This document shows positions 52,335 to 61,837 of a stretch of 64,000 bases of DNA, one piece after another (positions within the stretch are counted from its first letter, which is position 1; each line of letters opens with the position of its first letter). Below the pieces are notes generated by a model. That model saw only the letters and a program-made list of their open reading frames with translations, was not told the origin of the DNA and did no database searches. This stretch comes from an uncultured Clostridia bacterium (GTDB lineage Bacteria > Bacillota > Clostridia > TANB77 > CAG-508). Both the position numbers and the translations under genes were made by a program. The stretch lies in contig CAKPQH010000003.1 of assembly GCA_934178475.1 (NCBI GenBank), positions 62,001-126,000 on the forward strand. The letters are read 5' to 3'.

Positions 52335-52982
52335 ATGATATTAAAAAGAATACTAATACAAACAGAACTTAAAGACCCAACTAATTGTTATATAGTATTT
52401 GATCAAGATACGAAAGAAACAATAGTTATAGACCCAGGAGGAGAAGTTGATAAAATAGTTGAAATGCTAGATATATTACATGGTAATTTAAAATATATTT
52501 ATTTGACACATTGCCATGGAGATCATATAGAGGGAGTACAAGAGTTAAAACAGAGAAAAGGCGGAAAAGTCTTAATTCATTTTATGGATGCAGAAGGATT
52601 AAATGATTCTAGTATCAATTTAACTAATATAGTAGATTTACCTGAGATTGAACTTGAAGCTGATTCTAGAGTGAATGATAATGATTTACTTCATATTGGT
52701 AATATTGAATTTAGAGTTATTTATACGCCAGGTCACACAATAGGAAGTACATCACTATATTGTGAAGCAGAAAAACTTTTGTTTTCGGGAGATACTTTAT
52801 TTAGAGGAACATGGGGAAGAACAGATTTACCTACATCTGATTTTCAAAGTATAATAGATTCTGTAACAAATAAATTAATGATTTTACCAGATGAAACTAT
52901 TGTTTATCCAGGACATGGAAAATCAACTAAAATTGGTGAAGAAAAACCAATTTATTTAGAATTAAAACCTAGAGGATATTAA
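52335..52982 (+). CDS. Metallo-beta-lactamase-fold hydrolase (glyoxalase II-like)
   Basis: A 215-residue hydrolase with the two-metal signature THCHGDHIEG, the second His in TPGHTIGSTS, Asp in SGDTLFRGTWGRTDLP and His in VYPGHGKST. This short form matches the YqgX/YrvM-adjacent glyoxalase-II-like group rather than full glyoxalase II; substrate unknown. It starts six bases after relA, so it is co-transcribed. A terminator follows. Confidence 0.92.
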   Translation: MILKRILIQTELKDPTNCYIVFDQDTKETIVIDPGGEVDKIVEMLDILHGNLKYIYLTHCHGDHIEGVQELKQRKGGKVLIHFMDAEGLNDSSINLTNIVDLPEIELEADSRVNDNDLLHIGNIEFRVIYTPGHTIGSTSLYCEAEKLLFSGDTLFRGTWGRTDLPTSDFQSIIDSVTNKLMILPDETIVYPGHGKSTKIGEEKPIYLELKPRGY

Positions 52983-53002
52983 GATGTTATGAAATTATAA
53001 AG

Positions 53003-53043
53003 AGACTTATTGTAATAGAGATTTTTACAGTAAGTCTTTTTTA
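53003..53043 (+). terminator. Terminator of the recJ-relA operon
   Basis: AGACTTATTGTA pairs with TACAGTAAGTCT (one wobble) over an 11-base loop, followed by a T run. Confidence 0.82.
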
Positions 53044-53116
53044 TTTTTAAATAAAATAAGATAAAAGAATAAATGTAATTATATTGAATATATATAATAT
53101 ATGGAAGGATTTTATT

Positions 53117-54310
53117 ATGTTCAATATTACAGTAATTAAGATAAAAGATATTTTTAAATATATGCTAACATGTGTGATGATGGTTTGTGTTATTTATTTT
53201 GTTAGTAGATATTTTTATGGTAAAAGAGAGAAGTTTAATATCAATATAGGATTAAATGTAAAGAATTATTTTTATGAGAAATATAGTTTAAAATTAATAG
53301 ATTCGAGTTTACCTGAGATTAAATATGTAGAAAGTTCAGCTAAAAATATGAATGAAAATATAATAGAAGAAGATGATGAATTTTATGTAAATGATTTTAG
53401 TAATTTTCTTTTGCAGATGGAACTTGGAGTTTTTTATTTTAAGGAAAAAAAGATTGCTTCTAATACAGAAAATGCTGTTAATGAGGTTCAAGAAAGTGTT
53501 GGGGAAGCGGATGGTAATTCGGTAGAAAATTTAGAATTAGCATCTAAAGAAGAAAAAACGGAGGTTGTTACTACAAACCCAATAGCTGAAAATTTCACAC
53601 AAGAATATAATGGAATAAAAATACGAAACGAAACAAGTTTTGAATTAACAGATAATAATTTAAATCCAAACAATCTTAGTATTAATAATAAAGATATAAT
53701 TATATTTCATACTCATACATGCGAGAGCTATGCACCAAGTGAAAAATATCCATATGAACAAACAGGTAATTATAGAACAACAGATTTAAATTATACTGTA
53801 TCAAGAGTAGGAGATGAATTAGAAAAGTATTTAGGAATATATGGATTTAATGTTTTACATGATAGAACATATCATGACTATCCTGCTTATACGGGTTCTT
53901 ATAGTAGATCTTTAAATACAGTGCAAGGATTATTAAATAAAAAAAATAGTGATATAATAATAGATTTGCATAGAGATGCTATTGGAAGCAATAGTAATTA
54001 TGATCCTACTGTGAAAATAGGTGATGATTATGCTGCACAAATAATGTTTGTTATGGGAAGCAATGGAGGTGGATTGTCACATCCTAATTGGCAAACAAAT
54101 TTACAATTTGCTGTAAAAATTCAAGAAAAAGCAAATGAATTATATCCTGGATTATTTAAACCAATGATACTTAGAAACTCTAGATATAATCAACATTTAG
54201 GAAAGGCAGCGTGTATAATAGAAGTTGGAGCTACCGGAAATACTTTAGAACAATGTTTAAATAGTATGAAATATTTATCAGAAGTTATGAATGAAGCTTT
54301 ATTAAAGTAA
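53117..54310 (+). CDS. spoIIP: Stage II sporulation protein P
   Basis: Peptidoglycan amidase/endopeptidase acting with SpoIID and SpoIIM in forespore engulfment. The 397-residue protein has a membrane anchor (about 9-30), a variable acidic linker and the SpoIIP domain with IIIFHTHTCESY, the IIDLHRDAIG motif, NLQFAVKIQEKANELYPGL and the C-terminal EVGATGNTLEQC. ATG 53117 follows GGAAGG; an upstream TTG was rejected. Confidence 0.93.
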   Translation: MFNITVIKIKDIFKYMLTCVMMVCVIYFVSRYFYGKREKFNINIGLNVKNYFYEKYSLKLIDSSLPEIKYVESSAKNMNENIIEEDDEFYVNDFSNFLLQMELGVFYFKEKKIASNTENAVNEVQESVGEADGNSVENLELASKEEKTEVVTTNPIAENFTQEYNGIKIRNETSFELTDNNLNPNNLSINNKDIIIFHTHTCESYAPSEKYPYEQTGNYRTTDLNYTVSRVGDELEKYLGIYGFNVLHDRTYHDYPAYTGSYSRSLNTVQGLLNKKNSDIIIDLHRDAIGSNSNYDPTVKIGDDYAAQIMFVMGSNGGGLSHPNWQTNLQFAVKIQEKANELYPGLFKPMILRNSRYNQHLGKAACIIEVGATGNTLEQCLNSMKYLSEVMNEALLK

Positions 54311-54360
54311 TTTATGAATAATTAGATATAAAAGTTCATATAATAAATAAGAGGTGCTAT

Positions 54361-55458
54361 ATGTCAAAAGAAGTTACATATTGGACTAGTATTTTAAAGA
54401 GAGTTTTATCTGTTATTGGACTTATTATAGTAATTTTTGCGATATTTAAGCTTACTATTTTTTATATGCCTTTTTTAATTGCTTTTGTAATTGCAATAAT
54501 TATGGAACCGTTGATAAAAGCATTAATGAAAAAATTGAAATTAAATAGAAAGATAAGTTCTATAATAGTATTTATATTAACGTTTGGTATTATTGTAGGA
54601 CTTATTATATGGGGAATTACGACATTAATTACTGAGTCAACAAATTTACTCGAAAATGTAAATGTATATTATAATAAGTGTAATGATCAAATACAAAATT
54701 TAACAAACAACATGAAATTAGATGACATAAAATTACCAAAGGAATTTTTAAATATATTAAAAAATTCTTCTGAAGATTTATTAGAAAAAGTCTCAAAGTG
54801 GGTAGAAAATTTTTTGAGCAATTTTTTATCAGGACTTACTAAAATTCCAACAATAGCTATATATTTCGGGGTTACAATTGTGTCATTATATTTTATATGT
54901 ACAGATAGAATATATATGTTAGATGAATTAGAGCATCATTTGCCAGAAAGGTGGGTTTATAAACTCTCAAAACATGTAAGAGAAATAATTAAGGTTTTAG
55001 GAGGATATCTAAAGGCACAAATTAGCTTAATTTTAATTTCTTTTTGTATATGTTTAGTAGGATTATATATTTTATATTTTATAAATTGGAATATAAAATT
55101 TCCTTTATTATTTGCGTTAGGAATAGCTTTTGTGGATGCACTTCCTATATTAGGATCTGGAACTGTGATGATACCATGGGGAATAATAACAGCATTAGAT
55201 GGAGATTTAAGACTTGGTTTGGCTATTGTCGGTTTATGGATTATAATGTCGGTTATTAGACAATTAATAGAACCTAAAATTGTAAGTTCTAAAATAGGAA
55301 TTCATCCGATTTTTACAATACTAGCAATGTACACAGGCTTTAAATTCATGGGTGTTATAGGGATGTTTCTTGGACCAATATTATTAATAATTATAAAAAA
55401 TGTTTTTAGTAATTCTATTGATAAAGGAATATTTAAGACGATTTTAGACATAGAATAG
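54361..55458 (+). CDS. ytvI: YtvI-like AI-2E family membrane protein
   Basis: A 365-residue multi-span protein of the AI-2E/UPF0118 family, about eight helices. The segment LKAQISLILISFCICLVGLYIL, VDALPILGSGTVMIPWG and VIRQLIEPKIVSSKIGIHP resemble the sporulation integral membrane protein YtvI. The family includes exporters of uncertain substrate. Its place 50 bases after spoIIP supports a sporulation role. Confidence 0.87.
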   Translation: MSKEVTYWTSILKRVLSVIGLIIVIFAIFKLTIFYMPFLIAFVIAIIMEPLIKALMKKLKLNRKISSIIVFILTFGIIVGLIIWGITTLITESTNLLENVNVYYNKCNDQIQNLTNNMKLDDIKLPKEFLNILKNSSEDLLEKVSKWVENFLSNFLSGLTKIPTIAIYFGVTIVSLYFICTDRIYMLDELEHHLPERWVYKLSKHVREIIKVLGGYLKAQISLILISFCICLVGLYILYFINWNIKFPLLFALGIAFVDALPILGSGTVMIPWGIITALDGDLRLGLAIVGLWIIMSVIRQLIEPKIVSSKIGIHPIFTILAMYTGFKFMGVIGMFLGPILLIIIKNVFSNSIDKGIFKTILDIE

Positions 55459-55566
55459 AAACGATTTTGTCATTTATTTGTAATTAAAATGTAAAATAAT
55501 TTTTCTTGATATTTATTAAATTTGTGATATGATTATATAAAATATGAGAAAAGAGGTAATCTAAAA

Positions 55567-55932
55567 ATGGCAAAAAAATATGAATCATTATTTAATTATA
55601 TAGATTATTTTAAAGAAGCACCAAAGGTAAATTGGACACCTGTTAAAAGAGATTCTAAAGGAAATTTTATTGCATCTAAACCTATTTATGATGAAAATGT
55701 AAATGGATTTTTAGATGAATTTTATAAAATAAATAGATTGGTTCCAAATTATGTTAATGTACTAAGTAAAATACCATCAGATAAACCAATTGAATGTTAT
55801 ACAGAAATAGAGTTACTTTCAGCTTTAACAAAAATAGTAAATAATGAAAAAAATCTAATTGGCTCTATTGCAAAGGCGAGTGAAAATAGAAATATTTATA
55901 AAATTTTAATAACCTTGCAAAGATATTGTTAA
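55567..55932 (+). CDS. Small soluble protein, possibly DUF6508-like
   Basis: A 121-residue protein beginning MAKKYESLFNYIDYFKEAP, with a Tyr/Asn-rich middle and a helical C-terminus (ELLSALTKIVNNEKNLIGSI). The length and the opening L-x-x-Y-I-x-x-F pattern recall DUF6508, but I cannot confirm it. AAAAGAGG precedes the ATG and a terminator follows. No operon partner. Confidence 0.65.
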   Translation: MAKKYESLFNYIDYFKEAPKVNWTPVKRDSKGNFIASKPIYDENVNGFLDEFYKINRLVPNYVNVLSKIPSDKPIECYTEIELLSALTKIVNNEKNLIGSIAKASENRNIYKILITLQRYC

Positions 55933-55941
55933 AAAATATAG

Positions 55942-55970
55942 GGACATCTCTTTTTTAGAGATGTCTTTTA
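55942..55970. terminator. Bidirectional terminator
   Basis: GGACATCTC pairs with GAGATGTC over a T-rich loop, followed by TTTT; it serves two convergent genes. Confidence 0.75.
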
Positions 55971-56513
55971 AAATATGCTACTTGTTGGTATATATGTGTT
56001 ATCAGGAGGGTATACATATTCTTTTTCAGAAGAAGGTTTATCTACTTTAAAAATATTTGATACTTTTATCATTGCTATATCTTTGTGGTATCGTTTTTTT
56101 GCTATTTCTCCAGTAACGTCAACCCATGTACCATCTTCAAAATTATTTGCATCTTTTGATTTACACAAAAAACCTACTATTAACATTTGATTATCTGTTG
56201 ATACTATCATGTCTCTTGCTAAAACAAATTCATCATCTTCGAAATCTAATAGTCTATATACATAACCTGTAAAATGAACTTTAAGACCTATATAAGAATC
56301 TATGTTTTCATTAACAGTTTTTAAAATATTTGTATAGTTTTCAGGTGTTATTTCTATTATTGTAGAATTACTCATTCTATCAGTTACTTTATTTCTTGAA
56401 AAAAATATTTTGTGAATTGTAAAAAATAAAATAAAAAAAACAATTACTATCATACAGATTAATGATATTTTAAATGCTTTGTTAAGATTAGGCTTAAAAT
56501 TAAATATAAACAT
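55968..56513 (-). CDS. Membrane-anchored YcgQ/DUF1980-like domain protein
   Basis: A 181-residue protein with one membrane helix (about 17-38) and an outside domain reading EITPENYTNIL, then DSYIGLKVHFTGYVYR, DEFVLARDMIVS, VGFLCKSKDA and GTWVDVTGEI. These match the C-terminal beta domain of YcgQ (TIGR03943), whose full-length form also carries a longer membrane region and works beside the permease YcgR. Neither feature is present here. Possible role in metal or cysteine-linked stress; unproven. Confidence 0.72.
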   Translation of the reverse strand: MFIFNFKPNLNKAFKISLICMIVIVFFILFFTIHKIFFSRNKVTDRMSNSTIIEITPENYTNILKTVNENIDSYIGLKVHFTGYVYRLLDFEDDEFVLARDMIVSTDNQMLIVGFLCKSKDANNFEDGTWVDVTGEIAKKRYHKDIAMIKVSNIFKVDKPSSEKEYVYPPDNTYIPTSSIF

Positions 56514-56686
56514 ATCTAAGAACCTCCAAAAATTCTTTTATGAAAATTTATGCTAAAAAATTAAGTTTTATTACAAAATAACTTGATAAAATTTGATTTT
56601 AGTGATATAGTTAGTCTAAAATTACTATAGTTATGTTTGTAAGTTGATTATAAGCATTAAAACAAAGTTGAGAGGATGAATTAAAC

Positions 56687-59446
56687 ATGAAATTATTTAA
56701 ATCATACAGCGAGAGAGAAGTAAAAAAAGTAATGCCATTAGTAGAAAAGATTAATGGTTTAGAAGAAGAAATGATAAAATTAAAAGATCATGAATTAGTA
56801 GCTAAAACAGCTGAATTTAAGCAAATGTTAGCTGATGGAAAAACTTTAGATGATATTTTACCAGAAGCATTTGCAGTTGTTAGAGAAGCATCTAAAAGAG
56901 TATTAGGTATGAGACATTTTGACGTACAGTTAATAGGTGGAATTATACTTCATCAAGGTAGAATTGCTGAAATGAAGACAGGTGAAGGAAAAACTTTAGT
57001 TGCAACACTTCCAGTATATTTAAATGCGTTAGCAGGAAAAGGTGTACATGTAATTACTGTAAATGATTATTTGGCTAAACGTGATAGTGAATGGATGGGA
57101 AAATTATATAAATTTTTAGGCTTATCAGTTGGACTTGTAATTCCTGGACTAGATCCTAAAAAGAAGCAAGAAGCATATAATTGTGATATAACTTATGGTA
57201 CAAATAATGAATTTGGATTTGATTACTTAAGAGACAACATGGTTATATATAAAAATCAATTAGTTCAAAGAGATCTTCATTATGCTATAGTAGACGAAAT
57301 AGATAGTATATTAATAGATGAAGCAAGAACACCACTTATTATTTCTGGTAGAGCAAATGCATCATCAGACTTATATAAAAAAGCTGACAATTTTGTTAGA
57401 AAATTAGATGCTAAGGTTATAGTTGAAGAAGATATAAAAAATATTGATCAAGAAGAAGATAATGCAAAATATGATTATATAGTAGATTTAAAGGCTAAAT
57501 CTGCAACATTAACTGAAAAAGGTATAGCAAAAGCTGAAAAAGAATTTGGATTAGATAACTTTAATGATATTGAAAATTCTACTCTAGTTCATCATGTTCA
57601 TCAAGCATTACGTGCACATGGAGTAATGAAGAAGGATATTGATTATATAGTAAAAGACGGAGAAGTTTTAATTGTTGATGAATTTACAGGTCGTATTATG
57701 TATGGAAGAAGATATAATGATGGTCTTCATCAAGCAATTGAAGCAAAAGAAAAAGTTAAGATTGCTGATGAGTCAAAAACACTTGCAACTATAACATTCC
57801 AAAATTACTTTAGAATGTATGGTAAACTTTCAGGAATGACTGGTACAGCCATGACAGAAGCTAATGAATTTGAGGAAATATACAACTTAGATGTTGTAGC
57901 AATTCCAACAAATAAACCTATGATAAGAATAGATGAACCAGATGTTATTTATAAAAATGAAAATGGTAAATTCAATGCTATTATTGAAGATGTTAAAGCT
58001 TGCCATGAAAAGGGACAACCAGTTTTAATTGGTACAGTTTCAGTTGAAAAATCAGAAAAATTAAGTAAAAGATTAAAGGAAGCTGGAATTAAACATACTG
58101 TACTTAATGCTAAGTATCATGAACAAGAAGCAGAAATAATTGCACAAGCTGGTAAATTTGGAGCTGTAACTATTGCTACAAATATGGCTGGTCGTGGTAC
58201 TGATATTATGCTTGGAGGAAACAGTGAATTTTTAGCTAAAGAAGAAATGAGAGCTAATAAAGTTCCTGCAAATCTAATTGAAGAATCTAATACTTATTAT
58301 GAAACAGATGATCAAGATATATTAAGAGCAAGAGAGCAATTTAAAAAGCTAGAGGCAAAATATGATGAAGAAATAAAGAAAGAAAAAGAAAAAGTATTAG
58401 CTGTTGGTGGACTTAAGATAATAGGTACAGAACGTCATGAATCAAGAAGAATTGATAATCAGTTAAGAGGACGTAGTGGTCGTCAAGGAGATCCAGGAGA
58501 ATCTAAATTCTATATAGGTCTTGATGATAATTTAATGAAAATATTTGGTGGAGATAAAGTAACTAGACTTTATGAAACTTTAAATGTTGATGAAAATATG
58601 CCAATCCAAATGAGAATTCTATCTAATAGAGTAAAAGATGCTCAAGCTAAAGTTGAAGGTAGAAACTTCAGCATTCGTAAAAATGTATTAAAATATGATG
58701 ATGTTATGAATGTTCAAAGAGAAGAAATATATGGTCAACGTAGAAAAGTTTTAGATGGAATGGATTTAAGTGATATAATTAAACATTATATTGATTGGGT
58801 AGCTGAAAATACAGTGTTGACATTTAATGAAATGGATGACAATGGTAATACAAAAATTAATATTGAATCATTAAGTGCTGAAATTTTAAATATATTTGGA
58901 ATTAATATGAGAGAAGAATTAAAGGAAAATTCTGGAAATACTGATGCACTTATAAATATATTAAAAGAAAAAGCACAAGAAAAATATGCTGAAAAAGAAC
59001 AAGAAATTGAAGCCGAACAACTTCGTGAGATTGAAAGAATTGTTATGCTTAAAGTTGTTGATCAAAAATGGATGGATCATATAGACGCTATGGATGAATT
59101 GAAAAATGGTATTGGACTTCAAGGATATGGACAAAAAGATCCAGTTGTTCAATATAGAATTATTGGTACAGACATGTTTGATCAAATGATTGAAGGAATA
59201 AAAGTTGATGTTGTTAAACTTCTTATGAATCTAAGAAAACAACAAGATTTAAGAAGAAGTGAAACTGCTAAGATTACAAAAACAGCTTTACAAGCAATAA
59301 ACAGTGTTGATGGAGGACAATCTACATTAGAAAATCCAGATGTGAACAGAACTGTTGTAAGAGAAGAACCTAAAATCGGAAGAAATGATCCTTGCCCTTG
59401 TGGTTCGGGAAAAAAGTATAAAAATTGCTGTGGAAAGAATGCTTAA
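56687..59446 (+). CDS. secA: Preprotein translocase ATPase SecA
   Basis: Motor of Sec export, 919 residues. Walker A in EMKTGEGKTL, DEAD-like VDEIDSILIDEARTPLI, cross-linking region, NMAGRGTDIML, the helicase motif LRGRSGRQGDPGES and a C-terminal zinc-binding SecB-type tail RNDPCPCGSGKKYKNCCG. GAGAGGA precedes the ATG. A likely promoter TTGATT (56593-56598), 18 bases, TAAAAT (56617-56622) lies upstream. prfB does not follow, unlike in Bacillus. Confidence 0.98.
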   Translation: MKLFKSYSEREVKKVMPLVEKINGLEEEMIKLKDHELVAKTAEFKQMLADGKTLDDILPEAFAVVREASKRVLGMRHFDVQLIGGIILHQGRIAEMKTGEGKTLVATLPVYLNALAGKGVHVITVNDYLAKRDSEWMGKLYKFLGLSVGLVIPGLDPKKKQEAYNCDITYGTNNEFGFDYLRDNMVIYKNQLVQRDLHYAIVDEIDSILIDEARTPLIISGRANASSDLYKKADNFVRKLDAKVIVEEDIKNIDQEEDNAKYDYIVDLKAKSATLTEKGIAKAEKEFGLDNFNDIENSTLVHHVHQALRAHGVMKKDIDYIVKDGEVLIVDEFTGRIMYGRRYNDGLHQAIEAKEKVKIADESKTLATITFQNYFRMYGKLSGMTGTAMTEANEFEEIYNLDVVAIPTNKPMIRIDEPDVIYKNENGKFNAIIEDVKACHEKGQPVLIGTVSVEKSEKLSKRLKEAGIKHTVLNAKYHEQEAEIIAQAGKFGAVTIATNMAGRGTDIMLGGNSEFLAKEEMRANKVPANLIEESNTYYETDDQDILRAREQFKKLEAKYDEEIKKEKEKVLAVGGLKIIGTERHESRRIDNQLRGRSGRQGDPGESKFYIGLDDNLMKIFGGDKVTRLYETLNVDENMPIQMRILSNRVKDAQAKVEGRNFSIRKNVLKYDDVMNVQREEIYGQRRKVLDGMDLSDIIKHYIDWVAENTVLTFNEMDDNGNTKINIESLSAEILNIFGINMREELKENSGNTDALINILKEKAQEKYAEKEQEIEAEQLREIERIVMLKVVDQKWMDHIDAMDELKNGIGLQGYGQKDPVVQYRIIGTDMFDQMIEGIKVDVVKLLMNLRKQQDLRRSETAKITKTALQAINSVDGGQSTLENPDVNRTVVREEPKIGRNDPCPCGSGKKYKNCCGKNA

Positions 59447-59545
59447 GCCAATAAATACAAGGATTTGATTAATATTCGAAAAAGAGAAATTATTTCTAGC
59501 TTGTCAACGAAAGACAATTAAAAATCGATAAAACAAAGTTTTATC

Positions 59546-59585
59546 AAGGAATGTAAACATTGAAAATATGTTGACATTCCTTTTT
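59546..59585 (+). terminator. Terminator of secA
   Basis: AAGGAATGT pairs with ACATTCCTT across an inner CAT/ATG pair, followed by five T. Bases 59447-59545 show no gene. Confidence 0.82.
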
Positions 59586-59676
59586 AGTTATAAAAACAGA
59601 AATAATTTTACATATTTTATTGACAAATACTATCAATAGATATGCAATAAAATAAATGTTCTTAAAAGGAGATAGT

Positions 59677-59817
59677 ATGAAATAATTAAGTGTATTAGAT
59701 ATAAGAATTAGTTATTTCAATATTGATAATGAGGATTATATTTCTTTAACAGATATGTTAAAATCAAAAGATGGAAAATTTTTCATATCTGATTGGCTAA
59801 GAAATAGAAATACATAA
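59677..59817 (+). pseudogene. KilA-N domain remnant
   Basis: ATG-AAA is followed at once by TAA (59683-59685), after which the same frame reads LSVLDIRISYFN, then EDYISLTDMLKSKDG and SDWLRNRNT before a stop. The YISLTDM...WLRNRNT pattern is the start of a KilA-N domain, usual in phage and mobile-element proteins; ordinary copies run about 200 residues more. AGGAGA precedes the ATG and TTGACA (59620-59625) lies upstream. Disabled by an early stop and truncation. Confidence 0.75.
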
Positions 59818-59940
59818 GAAGATATTATTTATTTTGTATGAATAATATTTTCTTTTTTATTTCTTAAAATAAATATGTTACCTTTTTTAAAAAGATGGTA
59901 ATATATAAATAGATATCTAAAAAGGAGCTTTAAAGCAAAA
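59818..59940 (+). promoter_or_regulatory. Spacer before the ECF sigma gene
   Basis: No gene. A weak hairpin, TTACCTTTTTT (59880-59890) against AAAAAGATGGTAA, and AAAAAGGAG (59921-59929) before the sigma-factor ATG. Confidence 0.35.
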
Positions 59941-60493
59941 ATGAGTGAAAAATTAATAGGAGAATATATTTATGACTGTGAACTTAATATTGATAGTATA
60001 ATACATGATTTTGCTCGGATATGTGTTTGTTATTATAAAAAATAGTAAATTTAAATTTAGTGATGAAGACATAGAGGAAATTGCATCAGATGTTTTTTTA
60101 ACAATATGGAATAATCGTGAAAATTTAGATAGTAATAGAAAATTATCTCCATATATAGCAGGGATTGCTAAAAACCTAATGTTAAAAAAGAAAAGAGAAA
60201 CAAAAGATAGTAATGAAAATATAGATAATTTTCAAAATATTTTATATGAAAATATTAATTTAAATGTCGAAGTGGAAGTAAATGAAAAAACAAAAATAAT
60301 TATTGAAAAACTAAATGGGATGAAAAGGGAAGACAATGATATTTTTGTATATTATTACTATTTTTCTAAAAGTGTAAAAGATATATCAAAAATCATGAAT
60401 ATATCAGAAATAAAAGTAAAATCAAGATTATCTAGAATACGAAAAAAATTAAAAAAGGAATTAGAAAGAAGGGGGTATAGTTATGAAAGATAA
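59941..60493 (+). pseudogene. ECF-type sigma-70 factor with a frameshift
   Basis: The natural N-terminus is the ATG at 59941 (MSEKLIGEYIYDCELNID then SIIHDFAR), which hits a stop at 60043. One base out of frame, from about 60018, the protein continues YVFVIIKNSKFKFSDEDIEE with sigma2 (ASDVFLTIWNNRENLD, LSPYIAGIAKNLM) and sigma4 (YYYFSKSVKDISKIMNISE, VKSRLSRIRKKLKKEL). Removing one G near 60017 would join both parts into a normal ECF factor of about 183 residues. It may be inactive, rescued by frameshifting, or a read error. It overlaps the next gene by 11 bases. Confidence 0.75.
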
Positions 60494-61622
60494 AAATGTA
60501 ATTGAAAATATTATTAAAAGATCACAAACCAAAATAGCTGTATCCAATTTTGATAAGGAGGAATTTTTTATGCCAAAAAATAATAAAATTTCTAAAATTG
60601 TTGCAGGAATTATACTTACACTGAGTTTAGGAACAGGGTTAGTATATGCAACAACAAATTTATATGAGAAAATATGGAAAGAACCTAAAAGTTATACTTA
60701 TGAAGAAATGATAAAAGATATACCTGATGAAAAGTTTTCAGAAGAAGAAAAAAATAGTTTTATAACTGAAAATATAGCGAAAGAAAAAGCAATTGAGATA
60801 TTGAATAAATTAGGATATGCTAATCAAAACATAATTAGAATTGAATTAAAAAGAGGATATGATGAAAATAATTCATATTATATGCTTAAAACTAAATGGG
60901 GATATGAAGAAGGACTTATGGTGCAATTAAAGGCTAATAATGGTAATTTTATTTCATTTAATGATATGGATTTAAAATATAAGGATTTAAAATCTGAGAT
61001 TTTAACAAATGAAGAAATATCAAATGTAGCAAATGATGTCTATAATAAATTAGAAATAGATGATGAACTGTATAAAATATCTAACATATTAGTTGAGGAT
61101 CATTTTTTTAGAAATAAAGCATATAAGGTAATGGAAGCTAAATTTTATAAATATTATGATGGAATTGCTAATCAATATGAATCTTTTAATGTTTCGTTTA
61201 TTGCGGTTGATGGAAAAACTTTATTTGAATCTATAATATTAAATACAGATGATACATATCAGAAAAATCCTTTAGTGATTACAAAAGATGATGCTATTAA
61301 TATTGTAAAAAATAAAGAAAGAGAATTTAGTACTTTTGACATTACTAATATTAATGCTAATTTATCAATAGAAAAAATGAATCCTTTTATATATAGAATT
61401 GAAAATAATAAATATGATATAAATAAAAATTCTGAAGAAGATACTTATTATAAAACTGAAAACATAACTAGAATGGTTTGGAAAGTAAAGGTTGAACATA
61501 ATATAAATGCAAGAAATTACATTGATGATTATAATAAATATATAAAAGAAGGTATGGACAAGTTTTATTATGTTGATGCAACTACAGGAGAGATAATAGG
61601 AGGTATGCATGCTTTATTTTAA
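60483..61622 (+). CDS. Membrane protein, likely anti-sigma partner
   Basis: A 379-residue protein. A short cytosolic N-terminus (1-36, MKDKNVIENIIKRSQTKIAV) precedes one membrane helix (about 37-55) and a large outside part with repeats of the PepSY/YcdB type (about 80-160, 170-240, 265-375), including TENIAKEKAIEILNKLGY and ITKDDAINIVKNKERE. Its 11-base overlap with the ECF sigma gene suggests a cognate anti-sigma factor, though the cytosolic part is short and lacks a recognisable zinc motif. Confidence 0.72.
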   Translation: MKDKNVIENIIKRSQTKIAVSNFDKEEFFMPKNNKISKIVAGIILTLSLGTGLVYATTNLYEKIWKEPKSYTYEEMIKDIPDEKFSEEEKNSFITENIAKEKAIEILNKLGYANQNIIRIELKRGYDENNSYYMLKTKWGYEEGLMVQLKANNGNFISFNDMDLKYKDLKSEILTNEEISNVANDVYNKLEIDDELYKISNILVEDHFFRNKAYKVMEAKFYKYYDGIANQYESFNVSFIAVDGKTLFESIILNTDDTYQKNPLVITKDDAINIVKNKEREFSTFDITNINANLSIEKMNPFIYRIENNKYDINKNSEEDTYYKTENITRMVWKVKVEHNINARNYIDDYNKYIKEGMDKFYYVDATTGEIIGGMHALF

Positions 61623-61629
61623 AAAGTAT

Positions 61630-61658
61630 TTGACATATTTAAATAAAGATGTTAATAT
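61630..61658 (+). promoter_or_regulatory. Promoter of the structured RNA and M20 gene
   Basis: TTGACA (61630-61635), 17 bases, TAATAT (61653-61658). Confidence 0.7.
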
Positions 61659-61663
61659 ATATG

Positions 61664-61796
61664 AAAATATTAGGAGGATACTTAAACTTGAAAAGTGAGC
61701 AGTATCAAAGCGGTGATAAAACAGCTTACACAGAAATAAGATGAAATGGTCTTATGGAGGAGTCTTAATAAAGATTTCTTCATGAGGCTTTTTTAT
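61664..61796 (+). ncRNA. Structured leader RNA candidate with terminator, before the M20 gene
   Basis: After a strong promoter come three hairpins: GTGAGC/GCTTAC with an inner TATC/GATA; ATAAGA/TCTTAT; and AGTCTTA/TGAGGCT followed by six T, a terminator. An AGGAGG (61671-61676) lies near its start and could serve a very short frame from a TTG (61689). I recognise no known riboswitch class in it. Confidence 0.5.
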
Positions 61797-61837
61797 TTAG
61801 GAAAAAGAAAAATTAAATAAAAGTAAGGAGGTAATTT

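Noticed and set aside
61689..61745. A short leader peptide from TTG 61689 (KSEQYQSGDKTAYTEIR)
   Set aside because: AGGAGG is 12 bases away, the start is weak and the frame overlaps well-paired stems; possible but unsupported.
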